Shown here piece by piece: positions 11,236-22,582 of a stretch of 57,500 bases of DNA. The position numbers and the translations under genes were made by a program. The stretch spans positions 1,822,501-1,880,000 of the forward strand of contig WPIO01000074.1 in NCBI GenBank assembly GCA_009760855.2, written 5' to 3'. This DNA comes from Cristatella mucedo. Its lineage: Eukaryota > Bryozoa > Phylactolaemata > Cristatellidae. A model generated the notes under the pieces. It searched no databases. It was given only the letters and a program-made list of their open reading frames with translations, and was not told the origin of the DNA. How positions within the stretch are numbered: the stretch's first letter is position 1; every line of letters starts with the position of its first letter.

Positions 11236-11719
11236 GGCTGCTCCATGAGTTGACGAAGCAGTCTCCGGAAAGCCTTATCTTTGGAACGGTGGAAGGCCAA
11301 AAATCAGAACTGGCAACCAAGATTAAGAGCCCATCGTAGGTTTGCTCACTGGCCAGTGGCAGGTGGCTCCGCTGTGTCAACCGATTTTCGCCAGACAGTA
11401 CTGCACTTGACATCAGGGCCCCAAGCAGTGGTACAGCAGTGTCAGGTGCTGCAGGAGCAGGAACGGCTGACAGAGTGGCCTTAGCTGCCGCACCGGTACC
11501 GCACCTGCTGCTGCTGCTACTTCAGAAGTAGTGGTGCACGGCTTAAGACTGTTGCTCCCTGCTACGACACGATCGTTGTCGAAGCCATGTGGCATCGTCG
11601 GGTATGGCAGCAGTGAGCCGGCAAGACTTGCAAGTGGTCGGCCTAGAGTGGTTACGTCAGTGATGCTTGTGCTGCTCTACCTAATCTAGCCGACAGAAAG
11701 CTAGTGCCTTGGAATAACT
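11236..11719. other. No confident gene
   Basis: Minus-strand frames rich in Ala/Pro/Ser (for example 11,413-11,198) could belong to an upstream exon of the neighbouring candidate, but there is no clear splice site or motif to support it. Confidence 0.3.
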
Positions 11720-11799
11720 CCCGGAAAGAGAGGCGAACTTTGCTATGAGCTCCCACCAATTTGTTCTCGCTGATATGAGGGCGATGTGAGAACAGTTGA

Positions 11800-13110
11800 C
11801 AATGGCTACGATTTCAGCAGCCCTCTTAGCAACAGAAATTGTGGAAGCAGCAGCAGAAGCCGGAGAAGTAGCAACCGAAGAAGTGGCCGCAGCAGAAGCA
11901 ACAGCAACCGTTGCCAGTAGCTGATGCCTTATAGGCTGAATCAGTAGTAGCCTCAGAAAAAGCGTCAGCCAGAAAAGTTATACTCAGTTGAATCGTCACA
12001 GGCAGCAGCCATGGCAGCCGTAGCCGCATTAGCAGGTAGCCAAAGTCTTTGCAGCAGCAGCATTAGCAGAGACTGCCTCAGACGCATTAGAGGCAGCCTT
12101 GGCAGTAGTTAAGTCAGCTGATGCCGACTAGGTAGCAACAGCACAATCGGCAGCGGCACCCTCAGAGGAAGCAACTGCAGTAAGCTAAGCACCAGTCGCC
12201 AAAGAAACAGCTGCCTCACGAGCATTCTTGAAACCATTTTCATTATCAGTAGCAGCCATCATATTAGCAACTGATGCAGCAATGTGAGCAGAAAGTTTGC
12301 AGCAGCAGCAGTACTAGCCTCAGGCACTATAGCACAGATGCTGTAGCCTCAGATGCAGCAGCTACACCAGCTAAAAAAAGCTACAAAGCATCGGTAGCTG
12401 CAGCACAGGCTGATTATAAAAAACAGCAGCTTCTGCACCATCTTCTGAAGCAGCCTAAGACAGCAGCATCGTTCTCAGCAGTATCAATATTACTAGCACT
12501 GCAGCAGCAGCATCAGCAGAAATCTCGAAGCAACAGCTTCTGCACCATCTTCAGAAGCATCCTGCAACAGCTGCATCGTTCTCAGCATTTGCAGTATTGC
12601 TAGCACAGCAGCAGCTGCAATCTCAAAGCAGCAGCTTCTGCACCATCTTCAGAAGCAGCCTTCGACAGCGATCGTTCTCAGCAAAAGCAATATAACTAGC
12701 ACGTCAGCAGCAGCAATCTGAGCTGCTGCATACATAGCAACCAAAGGACAGCAGAACCCTAAGCCCCAGCGGATACGACAGCACCATCAACGGCAGCAGC
12801 AGCCTCAGAATTAGTGGCACCTGCATTATGAGCATTAACCTCAGTAGCTGCCTCAGAAACACATCTGCCGCATCAGCAGCCTCAGCAAAAGTACTGACAA
12901 CAGCAGCTTCGACGAAGACATCACCAGCACCTTAGCAGTAGCAGCAGCAGCATCAGCTGTAGCAGCAGCAGCCTCAACAGAAGTACTGACAACAGCAGCT
13001 TCGACGAAGGCATCAGCAGTGTCTTTGCAGCAGCAGCATCAGCTGCAGCAACAGCAGCATCATTTAACAAACCTGTTTCGATGCAGTTGCAGATGGTTTG
13101 CAATGAGATC
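11800..13110. repeat. Degenerate Ala/Gln-type triplet tract with ~100-bp tandem units
   Basis: GCA/CAG-rich sequence that reads as Ala-rich or Gln-rich in different plus-strand frames, with frequent stops. Larger tandem units lie within it. AGCAGCTTCTGCACCATCTT-like starts occur at 12,425, 12,532 and 12,629 (spacing 107 and 97), each ending in a TTCTCAGC..CTAGCAC block. GTACTGACAACAGCAGCTTC starts at 12,891 and 12,983 (spacing 92). It may be the remains of a low-complexity coding exon, but no frame stays open, so I list it as a repeat. Confidence 0.7.
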
Positions 13111-13171
13111 CACCAGCAGATGCCAGCAAGGATGTGATTTTGTGCGAAGCTTTCCTTTTCCGCTTTGCATT

Positions 13172-13600
13172 TAATAATAGCAATATTAATAATAATACAT
13201 TTGATCTAGTACCCTGAAATAACTCCTGTTTCAATACACTTTAGGCTTACTGAAATGGAAGCAGGATCGTATGGTTAGTGGTAGCATGCTCAAGAAACAG
13301 CACGAGTAACATGGTTCAAAGGTGACATGCACAAGGTCAGCATGCAAGCACGGTTAATGGCAGCACGCGACCCAGCGTCAGCATGCATAAGCACATAAAT
13401 GTTGATCAACAGGAACCATTAAATGCTGCGTTTTTAGCTTTTTTAAATGTGGTCAAGTCAGGAAATGTCGTGGCTCAAGTCGAAAGTAAGTTCTATTCTC
13501 GCTTTCGGAGCTTACGAACTAAAGGCACGGCTTCCAGAGGATTTTGAGGTTTGTACAAGGTATAAGTATAGGATTAGATTCAGAAAAGCCGATGGCTGGA
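13172..13600 (-). mobile_element. Diverged LINE-alpha 3' end
   Basis: A TAATAATA tail, then a diverged form of the 3' UTR blocks (CATGCACAAGGTCAGCATGC, AAATGCTG), then the reverse complement of a frame reading PDLTTFKK, the terminal motif of the LINE-alpha polyprotein. It is older than the 7.9 kb copy, judging by the mismatches. Confidence 0.7.
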
Positions 13601-13636
13601 TGGCAAAAATTGGCTATGGCATCAGCAGCCTTAAAA

Positions 13637-14050
13637 GAAATAATAATAATAACACACTTATACTGTGCATGCAGAGAACTGAGTCTTAATCTAATCACTT
13701 TACTGATACCCTATACAAAGCATTACCAAATTATTATTGGCAACATCCTCAAGCAGAAGGCATAGCGTAAGCAGGTACATGCACACGAAGAACGAATCGC
13801 AAAGACCCGACACAAATGCTTTGATAAAAAGGTGAGTTTTAAGCTTCTGTTTAAATGTCATGTCAGGAGATGATGTGACGTGCTTGAGTCTACCGTGAAA
13901 ATCTTTTCCGAATGACGCAGAGTGTCTGCTTTCTCTTATAAGGCCTACATCTGCTTCAGGCCGAGTGATGAGCTCACACTACCTTGTCTCAGACATTTAG
14001 CACCTACACGACTGCATATATAGGAGGCAGCATTTAAATCCAACCTGGGT
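13637..14050 (-). mobile_element. Second diverged LINE-alpha-like 3' end
   Basis: An AAT-repeat tail at 13,639-13,653, a 3' UTR, then at about 13,870-13,770 on the minus strand the frame PDMTFKQKLKTHLFIKAF, the classic C-terminal motif of CR1/L2-class LINEs. It abuts the previous copy tail-to-head, so one may have inserted into or beside the other. A related but distinct subfamily is possible. Confidence 0.7.
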
Positions 14051-14253
14051 ATGCATGCCATCAAAGTCAACAACAGGGCATTCGCTTGCTGATAAGACAC
14101 TGATTGTGAAAGACAGTTTTAATATACATACTTATTGCCACTACTATCAGAAGAGCACGGTCGAGGTCAAGGCCGAACAGGGACGGACGGAGCAGACAGG
14201 CTGCAGCACGAAAGTGACAAGGCCTCTTCGTGCTGCCCTTTACTCGATGCTAT

Positions 14254-14610
14254 CTACATCCGGCAGTGCAAGTACCACGGTTGGTCGGTCAGCTGCTGCC
14301 GCTTGGCAACCGTAACCTCAGCTAGGGAGCCGTGTGCGACTGCTCCTTGCCAAAGCCTGAGGTACCGCCAAGCACCTTGGCCGGCCTTGCTGCTATTGCT
14401 CGGCCTGGGTGAGCAAGTGGCTGCTGAAGCAGCTTCGGGGCTCTGCTGCTGCTTCTGCTGCAGCCGCTTCTGCTGTTCCTGCTGCACTTGTTGCCACTCC
14501 TGCTGCACTTGTTGCCGCTCCTGCTGCTCTTGTTGCCGCTCCTGCTGCTCTTGTTGCCGCTCCTGCTGCTCTTGTTGCCGCCGCTCCTGTTGCTCCTACT
14601 GCTTCTGCTC
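14254..14610 (-). other. In-frame continuation past TAG codons
   Basis: Directly after the TAG at 14,613-14,611 the same frame runs EQKQ, meets a second TAG at 14,598-14,596, then stays open for 113 codons (EQQERRQQEQQERQQ repeats, then QKRLQQKQQQSPEAASAATC and a non-repetitive tail) to a third TAG at 14,256-14,254. Both internal TAGs stand where the repeat has CAG. They may be C-to-T mutations that shortened the protein, a readthrough case, or sites of UAG reassigned to Gln. I cannot tell which. Confidence 0.5.
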
Positions 14611-14616
14611 CTACTG

Positions 14617-14677
<61 letters not shown>

Positions 14678-16428
14678 GGTGCCAGCCCCAGTGAAGGTGG
14701 CTGCTGGTGCTCTGGCCACACGGGTACTGGTGCCTTCGGCTGCTGTTGCTGCTGCTCTAGCGGTGCCGGTGCACATGTCAGCTGCTGGAGCTGCTGCTGT
14801 AGCACCCTGGTTACTGGCACGTTCTGGTGCTGCAGCGGCAGCACGGGTGCAAACGCCTGATGCTGCTGCTCCTGAGCTGTCTCCTCCAGCTGCAGCTCTC
14901 CAGTCATCTGCTTCGACAGCTGTTGCAGCTGCATAGCCATGTTCTGCCTCTGCACCCGCATTTGCTCAGCCTCACTGCTGCCGATGCACTGCGGGTTGCA
15001 CCGGAGGAAGTTTTCGTGCCTCTCTTCAGCTTGGGCCAGGCACTGCCACTGTTCGGCCAGCATAGTACCGATTATCGTACCTATTTCATCACGTCGGTGC
15101 TTCATTTTTTGTATCTGCAAATCCAGTCGCCTGTAGCTGGCCTCGTGATCATAAATTGACGTCATGTTTTTCAGCAGTATTCTGCTCTCGCGCTGAAATA
15201 CACTCTCCCCCATTTCGTGCATTTGGCTAGGCTCACCGTGCTGCTGCCACTTGCTCTGTGGCTGGCTCAGAGGCTGTGGTTGTGCTAGCCGGTGTGAGAG
15301 CTGCATCTGCATCTGCAGATGTTCTTCCTGCTGCTGCATCTGCATCTGCATCTGCTGCTGCTGCACCTGCTGATGCATCGCCTGCTGCATCTGCATCTGC
15401 TCTTCCTGCTGCTGCATCGCCTGCTGCTGCCCTTCCGGCTGCTGCATCGCCTGCTGCTGCCCTTCCGGCTGCTGCATCGCCTGCTGCTGCATCTGCTGCT
15501 GCCTTTCCAACTGCTGCATCTGTGGCAGCATATGCACCTGCTCATGTAACGTCAACTGTTTTGGTATCTGTTGAACCAATCTCTCTATATCTTGCCAAGG
15601 TGGCAATACTGATGAGTGGTATCGCTCGGCAACAGTTGGCTCGGCAGGATTAGGCTGTGCATAGTGCAGTTGTGCAGGTTTCCCTCGGAGGGCATCATTT
15701 TGTGTTGCCATTTGGGAGTTCATCTGTGGCCACTGCTGTTCGAAGTGACAATTTTGAACGCATTGTGGTTGATGATTCTGTGTGTGGAGCTGCTGCTGAT
15801 CCAGCATGGTCTGAAATGACGTGCACAGGGCGACATCGGTGCGTCCGAATAGACTGAGCTTGTCACCACCACCATCATCATTCCTCTCCTCATGTCCGTG
15901 CTGCTGAAATCGCTCTCGATGCATTTGATTTTCATAGGTACTGTTGCTGCTGCAACTCGAAAGCTGATTGCTCATATCCTGGTGAATCAGCATTTGTGGC
16001 TCAGTATGCTGTTGCTTCTGTAATTGGTGCTGCGCCGACTGGTGATCTTGCAGTGGGTGCATCTGAGACGCGTATTGCAGCATCCCTTGAGTCGGCTGTG
16101 AAGCAATGAGGTTAAACGGCAGCTGAGGTTGTAAGTGCTGATAACAATTAGCCGGTGACTGCTGGTAATACAGCTGCTGAGACTGCTGCAGCTGTTGCTT
16201 GGGGAGTTGCTGCAGCTGAGGCTGACACCACGCCTGTTGCTGCTGTAGTGGCTGTGGCTGAATGCAAGAGAGGGATACTGGCTGCTGTGCTGCGACCTTA
16301 AATTTAGACGTCAACTGAGACTGCCGCTCAAGCGGCAACTTTAAATTCGACGATGGAGATGGTTGAGACCCCTGCAGCAACTCATGCTTTGGCAGTTGGT
16401 GATAGTACAGCCGAACCAGGTTGGACAT
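14611..16428 (-). CDS. Glutamine-rich protein with helical core (unrecognised)
   Basis: I place the start at the first ATG of the frame (16,428; MSNLVRLYYHQLPKHELLQ). The frame is open 10 codons further upstream to a TAG at 16,485, so an unseen upstream exon is possible. Counting from 16,458, residues 1-410 are Gln/Pro/His/Met-rich, with a tandem AMQQPEGQQQ repeat near 326-350. Residues about 411-530 are a non-repetitive, charged, helix-prone core (RESRILLKNMTSIYDHEASY, then DEIGTIIGTMLAEQWQCLAQ, then AEERHENFLRC). Residues 594-612 are 19 glutamines from a pure CAG tract. The makeup recalls eukaryotic transcriptional co-regulators, but I recognise no named domain. The core is also found, broken, at 7.2-7.8 kb, which supports it as real protein sequence. 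The frame ends at a TAG inside the CAG/GAG repeats and continues open beyond it. Confidence 0.65.
14621..14677. repeat. Pure (TGC)19 / CAG tract
   Basis: Nineteen uninterrupted triplets encoding polyglutamine on the minus strand. It is likely to vary in length between individuals. Confidence 0.95.
15418..15495. repeat. 30-bp coding minisatellite
   Basis: Near-identical 30-bp units (CGCCTGCTGCTGCCCTTCCGG plus GCTGCTGCAT) encode AMQQPEGQQQ on the minus strand. Each is in frame and a multiple of three. Confidence 0.85.
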
Positions 16429-16679
16429 TCTCGATGAACCGTACAGCTTTGGTGGCAACTGCAGCTGCTGCTTCGATAATCTCTATTGATGAATCAGCTG
16501 AAAAACGAAAACAAGGGGTGTTTTGTGAGAGAAGCATATACTGCAGATTTGATCAAGCTGCTGCAAGTCAAACGCCTCATCTGGCTGCTGTTTCTGCAAT
16601 CGTTGCTGCTTTTAGATATGAACCTGGCTAAAAAATTGCAACGTCAAATGAGAGGCTATCACTTCTAAGCAGAAGATTC

Positions 16680-16966
16680 AACGCTTGACCGCATTGCAAT
16701 GCTATATGGTACACAAGAGAATACTTACATAGGCAGTGACAACAGCCTACCAACTACGGCAGACCAGAGATAACCCTCAATACCCAAACACCAGCATTTA
16801 TTTCTGTTTATGGAGTGTAAATGCATCAAGTAAAGTAAAGATTAGCGAATAGAGTGCCAAAAGAGTCTTGGCAACTTTCCTTTGCTTAAGGCTGGTGCGT
16901 CTGACAGCCTTCTCTTATATTTGAGCCGTAGCACTTGCTCCGTCGACACACACATCTGCACACACA

Positions 16967-17007
<41 letters not shown>

Positions 17008-17225
17008 GTATATATATGTTAATGCATATATATTGTGAATCCTGCATTTTCTTTTCTTAGACATTTTAGCATAGAGGTAAGGTTTGCCATTTCATGATGC
17101 AACTACATATAAATATATGAAATATATTGCTAAATATAAATATAATGTAAATATATAAAATATAAAAATATATATATGTATATATTTATATATATATAAT
17201 TATAAATTTTAGATGTTAACGTTGC
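16680..17225. repeat. (CA)n, (TA)n and AT-rich low-complexity sequence
   Basis: A CA-repeat at about 16,960-16,998 runs into TATATA at 16,998-17,030, then AT-rich sequence at 17,100-17,215. No gene is seen. Confidence 0.85.
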
Positions 17226-19849
17226 ATACTTTACCTATTATTTCGCATCATTAACCAAAAGAATCATGTATGTGGACGAGTACGATATTCCTTACTCAAG
17301 GATTGCTGCAGTAAATTTTGCTACTTTTGCTGCTTATAATAGACACGATGCTGTGACAGGTTGGAGGCCGATTCATAGAAAGTTAATCCTGGGCTATGCG
17401 AAGTAGACTGGTGTCTGGGTAAGGAGGCTTGCCTAAATCATAAGGGTAGAATTCACCTACCGGATACAGTAAAAGTCTCAAAGTGCTCGTTAGCTGGGAA
17501 GGGTTTGCATCAAACGGTCCATACAAATGGCCATATTGAACGTATTTCACGACTCAGCGATTACTTCCGTAGCAAGGGTTGTGATGTGATTGCCCTTCGA
17601 TTCGCGAACTTAGACACCGAAAAATACCTGCTGCTCATGCATTGCTAGCTCAAAGCAAACACGGTACCGTGGCAAATGCTCCGGCCTTTGCGATACAGAG
17701 CACAGACATCGGAGACAATTTCAATAACCGCCGCGACCTATCACTCAACTGCATAGCCCTGCAGTTTTCTTTACATGCACGGAACGTTGAATGCGAGACT
17801 CAACGACTAAATTGGCTGAGACCAAACGGAAGCAGGCTGAAGCTTGGAAGAAGACCGTAGCGAAACCGAACTGATCGATTCGTTCATCTCCGGATTGAAA
17901 CAACACCGGCGTGACGCAGCATGAATGACTTCGCTCCTTCTGGCTACTCCAACGGCGAAACGTGCACGAGCGAAAGCAGAGAGGCATCTCGAGGAGACAG
18001 TTCTAGCGGAAGCGGCAGCGTACGTCAAAGGCCGATCGTAAAGCGAGTGGGCGGGCGTTTGCCAAGCGTCCAGTGATGATTAGAGCAGCCCACGGCGTGT
18101 GGTTTTTGATATCCTCCAATAGGAAGGATGGCTAGAGTAATCGATATCGAGCTCCCTCCAAGCACCTGCTGCTGCAGTTCTTCACAAATCGATCTGTGGT
18201 GACTTACCGTACCGAGTTCAGCTGCCCACCTGACGAAGGTAATTGAATTCGGATTACGACAGCGAGCTTCAACGAATGAAGGCTAGGCCATTCAGCATGA
18301 AGCTCTAACCCAAACTCGCCGGCCGAGAGCCGCTGCGATTTGAACGTGGGTCACGTGACCGGGCACGTTTCGGGCCGAGATATTTAAGTTCCTTCGAATC
18401 TTCCCCTGAGGCTACCAAATATATTTTAAAATATGTATCCAAAACTATAGTGGTCACAGCTTCAAATTTTCAGTGCATTATGTTGTACTGGCATGGCACT
18501 ATTCTGAATTTCACAGCCTTTCAGGGATCGCAGGGGAGGAAGGAAAATCAGGGTCACTACTACAATGGGACTGGGGTGGCCGAAAGCAAAATGCAGTGTT
18601 CCTAAACTTGGCTTTTACATTTCCTCGTGCTGCTAGCTCGTGCAATAGTTTGAAGTAATAACTAAAATCACCACTGTTGACATTCTATTTGAGCTCGACC
18701 CGAGAGCGACCTCCATCAGCAACTTTCGCTCGCAAAGTCGACGGTCTCCGGGGAAATGACCCTGTCCGTGCATGACGTCACGACGTGATCCAGCCGCTGC
18801 CGGTGTGGCCTACTGGCTCGGCTGCCTGAGCATACTTTCATGCTCTCTGACCTTGGCTGGCTGCACGCTCAAATGGTGGGAGAGGCATTGCACTGCATAG
18901 GATCGAAGCCGCTCTGACCGGCGAGTCGTCCGTCTGCTAGAGTCCGTCCAAGCTTTCGTGAACGGTTGCCCTCTTGGATGGATGGAAAGCGAGCCTTTGA
19001 ATTGAAAAGGCGAAGCTCCCAAAAGCAGCAGCGAACCAGAGGTGCGAAAGTGCAGTAGAAGCCGACATGCTAGGCAGTGTTTATACAACGGTAGCTGCAA
19101 GCGACGGCAAGAAGGTGAGTTCGTACTCGCTACGGCTCGGTCATTCGCAGCGAGACCATTCGAGAACCCCCTACCCACTATCCCCCCTCGCAGCAGCAGG
19201 AACCATCATGGAGAAGCAGTTTCGGCGTGTCCAAAATATTAATTGAGTGTTGGCTGCACGTTCTACGACAGCTAGGAAGTATCTAAACTGGTAGAATAGA
19301 ACCGACAATATTTGACACAACCAATATTTTATAATATAGTTTAAAAATAAATATTTTGTATCGTAAATTTTTATTTGACTGATGTTTATAGCTCTAAAAT
19401 ATCTCCAAATGTCTTAGCAACTCTTATGATGAGTCCATGAGAAAAGACCCTACTAAGATGATATTTTAATTCGAAGAGCAGCAGCCAGCTATGATCAGGA
19501 GTTAACTTGCCAGTTACGCGTTATGCATCAGGCTCATGCAAATACGAAAGCCGCTCAGGTACAAAAAGATGACTTCGGTCTGGCACCAGGATAGTAGAGT
19601 GGAGCGAATACGTCTTTAGCACGAGAAGTACGTGACGACACGCCCTGAAGAGTTTGTGGCAGAAGTCGGAAGCCAGTTCAAGACTTTCGGCGAGTGGGAA
19701 TGGATTGCAAAAGAAGTAAAACTTAGCGACAGCAAATCACTAGATTACCAGAAGCTAAAAGTGGAGTGTGAATGGCAGATGCACCCTCCGAAGGAGAGAA
19801 GACACGAGCCCTTACTATTTGCGATATATTGCTTGTTTATTTATTTACT
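17226..19849. other. No confident gene; isolated exon-like start
   Basis: Open frames reach 122 codons (19,178-18,810, minus) with no recognisable domain. One plus-strand stretch, from ATG at 19,068 (MLGSVYTTVAASDGKK) to a good donor GTGAGTTCG at about 19,116, looks like a first coding exon, but I find no partner exon. A short AT-rich patch lies at 19,310-19,370. Confidence 0.3.
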
Positions 19850-20145
19850 ATAGTTCCAAAAACACTTATTTAGGACAGCATTTAGTGGGTCCCTGTTATT
19901 CGTCCTTCACGTATTTACACTGCGCATGCTGCCACCAACCACATTTGCATGCTGACCCTTTGCATGTAACCCCTAACCACGTTATTCATTTTGTTTGTTT
20001 ATCAAGCATGATATTGCTCACCATTCAATTGCATTTCCCTTTGCAGCAAACGTAAATCGCCTAGAGAGAAATTGAGTTCTCTGAAGGCGCTTTATCAAGT
20101 GCATTATTATTATTATTATCATTATTATTACTATCAAAGGATTCT
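19850..20145 (+). mobile_element. LINE-alpha 3' end, plus orientation
   Basis: The reverse-orientation counterpart of the other LINE-alpha copies. It opens inside the terminal coding motif (AAAAACACTTATTTAGGACA), runs through the 3' UTR (GCATGCTGCCACCAACCACA, TTGCATGCTGACCCTTTGCA) and ends with GGCGCTTTATCAAGTGCATT followed by an ATT-repeat tail at 20,105-20,140. It is strongly 5'-truncated. Confidence 0.85.
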
Positions 20146-20468
20146 GTTTACTTTTGCTTGCCCTCCGTTATTGTTTTACGCCAATTGCTAATTTGTACAA
20201 ACGACTGCTGCTGTGAGTGTAATATGAAACCCCACATATTTACCATCGACGGGTAAAATAACGTTTTCGTTCTTTCACTTCCTCCATTTGCGGACACGAA
20301 GTTCTCGCTCCTCCCTGTTCAGCTGTGCTGGCGATGTGAAACGAACATGCAAACTAGCAGTCATTCAAAGGCCCTAGAGCTTGACAGCGTCGCACCTAGC
20401 ATCAAACCTAGATACTGCCCACCTAGTGCAGCGTCGAACCTCGTACCTGTAAGCGGACTGGCGCACCA

Positions 20469-20858
20469 TTATCGCTGCTGGGTGTGACTGGTGTGCTCCG
20501 TGTTACTCAGTGTGGCACGGCCACAGTATAATATTGTATAGTATAGTATAGCCACGGTATATTTGTATCGCAACGAAAGTCTTCGTCGGGTTCGCCTGCT
20601 ATGCTGGAGTGAAAGCGAGTGGCAATGCTTTCGGGTTTCGACGTCTGATTTAATGCCCCAAAGCTTGCGGCAAATAACCTGAGCAATTTTACGTTCAGAT
20701 AAAACATGCATCTCGAATGCAGACACGAGAAACTCCAGCAAGCTGAGGGCTCGTAACCTCCCGTCTAGATTTTCATACCAGCTGCCTCGGTTTGACAAAC
20801 GCATCGTATCTGCTCGTGAAGCACCGTCCAGCACAGAGCCTGACACTACTGCATACAC
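20469..20858 (-). other. Open frame of unknown nature
   Basis: A 129-codon frame beginning at GTG. The first ATG gives MRLSNRGSWYENLDGRLRAL, followed by a mixed, protein-like stretch (LLEFLVSAFEMHVLSERKIA). The tail is low-complexity (TATAGTATAG repeats at 20,530-20,552). There is no known domain and no paralogue here. It could be an exon or a retroelement scrap. Confidence 0.25.
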
Positions 20859-20913
20859 GTACTTAATCTACTACATCCTTGCGGGTAGAGGTGAGCGAGG
20901 CGCAATCTTAAGA

Positions 20914-21120
20914 TTGGTACCCTACCCATTTTGCAACCTGATCGGATTTTACGCCAAGTACCATACTTGCGCCTATCAGCTCAAAAGACAATCCAAGCAA
21001 ATCCCAAAGGACAACTCGAAACTTGTCGTTAAGCCGAAAACAAACCATGCAACGACATGCCACTGGATTGGTCAAGAGGATCCTTCTTATTTGAAGAAAC
21101 GCCAAAACAACTGTCGTCGT
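20914..21120 (+). other. Exon-like open segment with donor
   Basis: An open plus-strand frame rich in Lys/Gln (YHTCAYQLKRQSKQIPKDNS, then KTNHATTCHWIGQEDPSYLK) is followed at 21,120 by GTAAGTATG, a near-consensus donor. The minus strand is open too (65 codons). No partner exon is identified. Confidence 0.25.
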
Positions 21121-21150
21121 GGTAAGTATGCTGAAATTACTTTAAAGTGA

Positions 21151-21570
21151 GCAGCCAGGCGGCGGGAGTGTGAACGATTGGCAAGCTGATTTAATGGCGC
21201 TCGATACGTGCACAACAAAAATGCGCCTCGGTGACGTCAGTGCGAACCTGGTACGTTGAACCGGGTCTCACACGTGGAGGTCGATAGCGGTTGGAGGTTG
21301 CCCTTGGCCCCTCGGAAGCTCCACGAGACTATTCAATGTCACAGCCGTCAGTACGTCCAAGTCGCGACCGGTTATGTCTGGAGTGACATTTGTACCTCGT
21401 CAAGTCGTTTCGCCGGCACAGGCTATGCCAGATACGAGATGTGCCCGCTGCGTCGCATGGCCACTGCACCTGCCGCTACTGAGCCTATGAACTCGGACAA
21501 AGCGCCCGTAACTAAAGCTCGCCGCGCTTGTTTTCATAATGAGGAGTGCAGTACTTAGGCAACGCTCTCA
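21151..21570. other. No confident gene
   Basis: A plus-strand frame of 100 codons (21,256-21,558) has no recognisable motif. This is the flank of duplication unit A. The block that precedes the gene in units B and C (block P) is not found here. Confidence 0.3.
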
Positions 21571-21623
21571 CGCTAGAGCCGCAATGCTAATGTGTGCTTG
21601 CATGGTTCCCAGTCGCACGTGCG

Positions 21624-21629
21624 TTTATT
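21624..21629 (-). terminator. Poly(A) signal of copy A
   Basis: AATAAA on the minus strand, overlapping the TAA stop of copy A. The hexamer and the following CGCACGTG are conserved at the same place in copies B and C. Confidence 0.7.
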
Positions 21630-22582
21630 CGTCGACTGATTTCTCATTCAGCGAATGAATGGCGTACAAGCCTGCGAAGCCACTAAGCATATCCGAAATC
21701 GGGCGAGGAAGCTTGGCCTGCAAGCTCGCGGTGGGCATATCCGACAATTTTTTGAGCGATCGCGGCTGCTCCAGGAAACGAAGATCTTCGTCGTCCAGCA
21801 CTGGCATCGTCATGACAAGAGGAACCGGACGCGGCAGCGCCACTGAATACGGGACGTCGACGTGCGGCAGGTAGCCCGTGCATTCATAGGTCTCACTCAG
21901 TCTTTCGACCACTTGCATTTCAGACAAATAGTCGAGGGTGGCAAACAGCAATTGGGCGCTGCTACTCGGCCTCGGCGCCGGGGGCGACACCTGTAGCGAG
22001 AGAGAGAGAGAGAGAGAGCGATTCGCTTGCGTCGAAACGTGAGTTTATCTGTGGCAGCGCCGGCTGCCACTGCAGGCTTTCAGTGGGAACGCTTCTCGTG
22101 ACGTGACCAGAGACCTGACCTCGGACACGCGTCCGACGCTCGACTGCGACCGCCGTCTGCGGTGGAGATCGGCGTAACGGCAGTCGACCGGCCAGTGCCT
22201 GATGACATGTCGGCTCGAGGAGTAGATAGAAATCGGGAGTGAAAGCCAGCACCACAATCTGCTAACGGTGCTCGCGGTGGTGCGAGGCGTCTGAAAATTC
22301 GCACTCGACCCAGCATGCCGATAGAACGTTCAGCATTTGTCCAACGTGGGCGCACAAAGCGGGCCATGCTGAAGCACTGCAGTACCAACCGTTCTCGGCG
22401 AAGGAAGACAGGAGCCCTGCCGAACGGGAGGAGCGCGCGCTCGCGCAGGGCGATCACGGCCCGCTGTCGATCGATCATCAATCAGCACGAAGACGTCGTT
22501 GCCGCCGCCGAATGCGAACGCTGCTAAAACCGAGGTTGAAGTCCGACGCACTCACTTGCATCATATTCGCTGGATCTGGCAT
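21625..22582 (-). CDS. Tandem-family gene, copy A (unrecognised, spliced, 130 aa)
   Basis: The model is exon 2 CDS 22,582-22,556 (MPDPANMMQ), intron 22,555-21,991 (565 bp, GTGAGT donor, a CT-repeat tract before CTACAG), and last exon 21,990-21,625. The intron is phase 0, as in copies B and C. The protein has a variable N-terminal half and a conserved C-terminal core: TGYLPHVDVPY, then MPVLDDEDLRFLEQPRSL, then ASLQAKLPRPISD, then GFAGLYAIHSLN. There is no signal peptide, membrane segment or known domain. The acidic LDDED followed by RFLEQP is the best family signature. The TAA stop is part of the AATAAA signal. The conserved frame, splice sites and poly(A) signal in three diverged copies argue for a real gene. 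Function is unknown. Confidence 0.7.

Noticed and set aside
14135-14936. Plus-strand Cys-rich, Ala-rich and Leu-rich open frames over the CTG repeats
   Set aside because: They are the other frames of the CAG/CTG repeats of the minus-strand gene and have no non-repetitive protein-like part.
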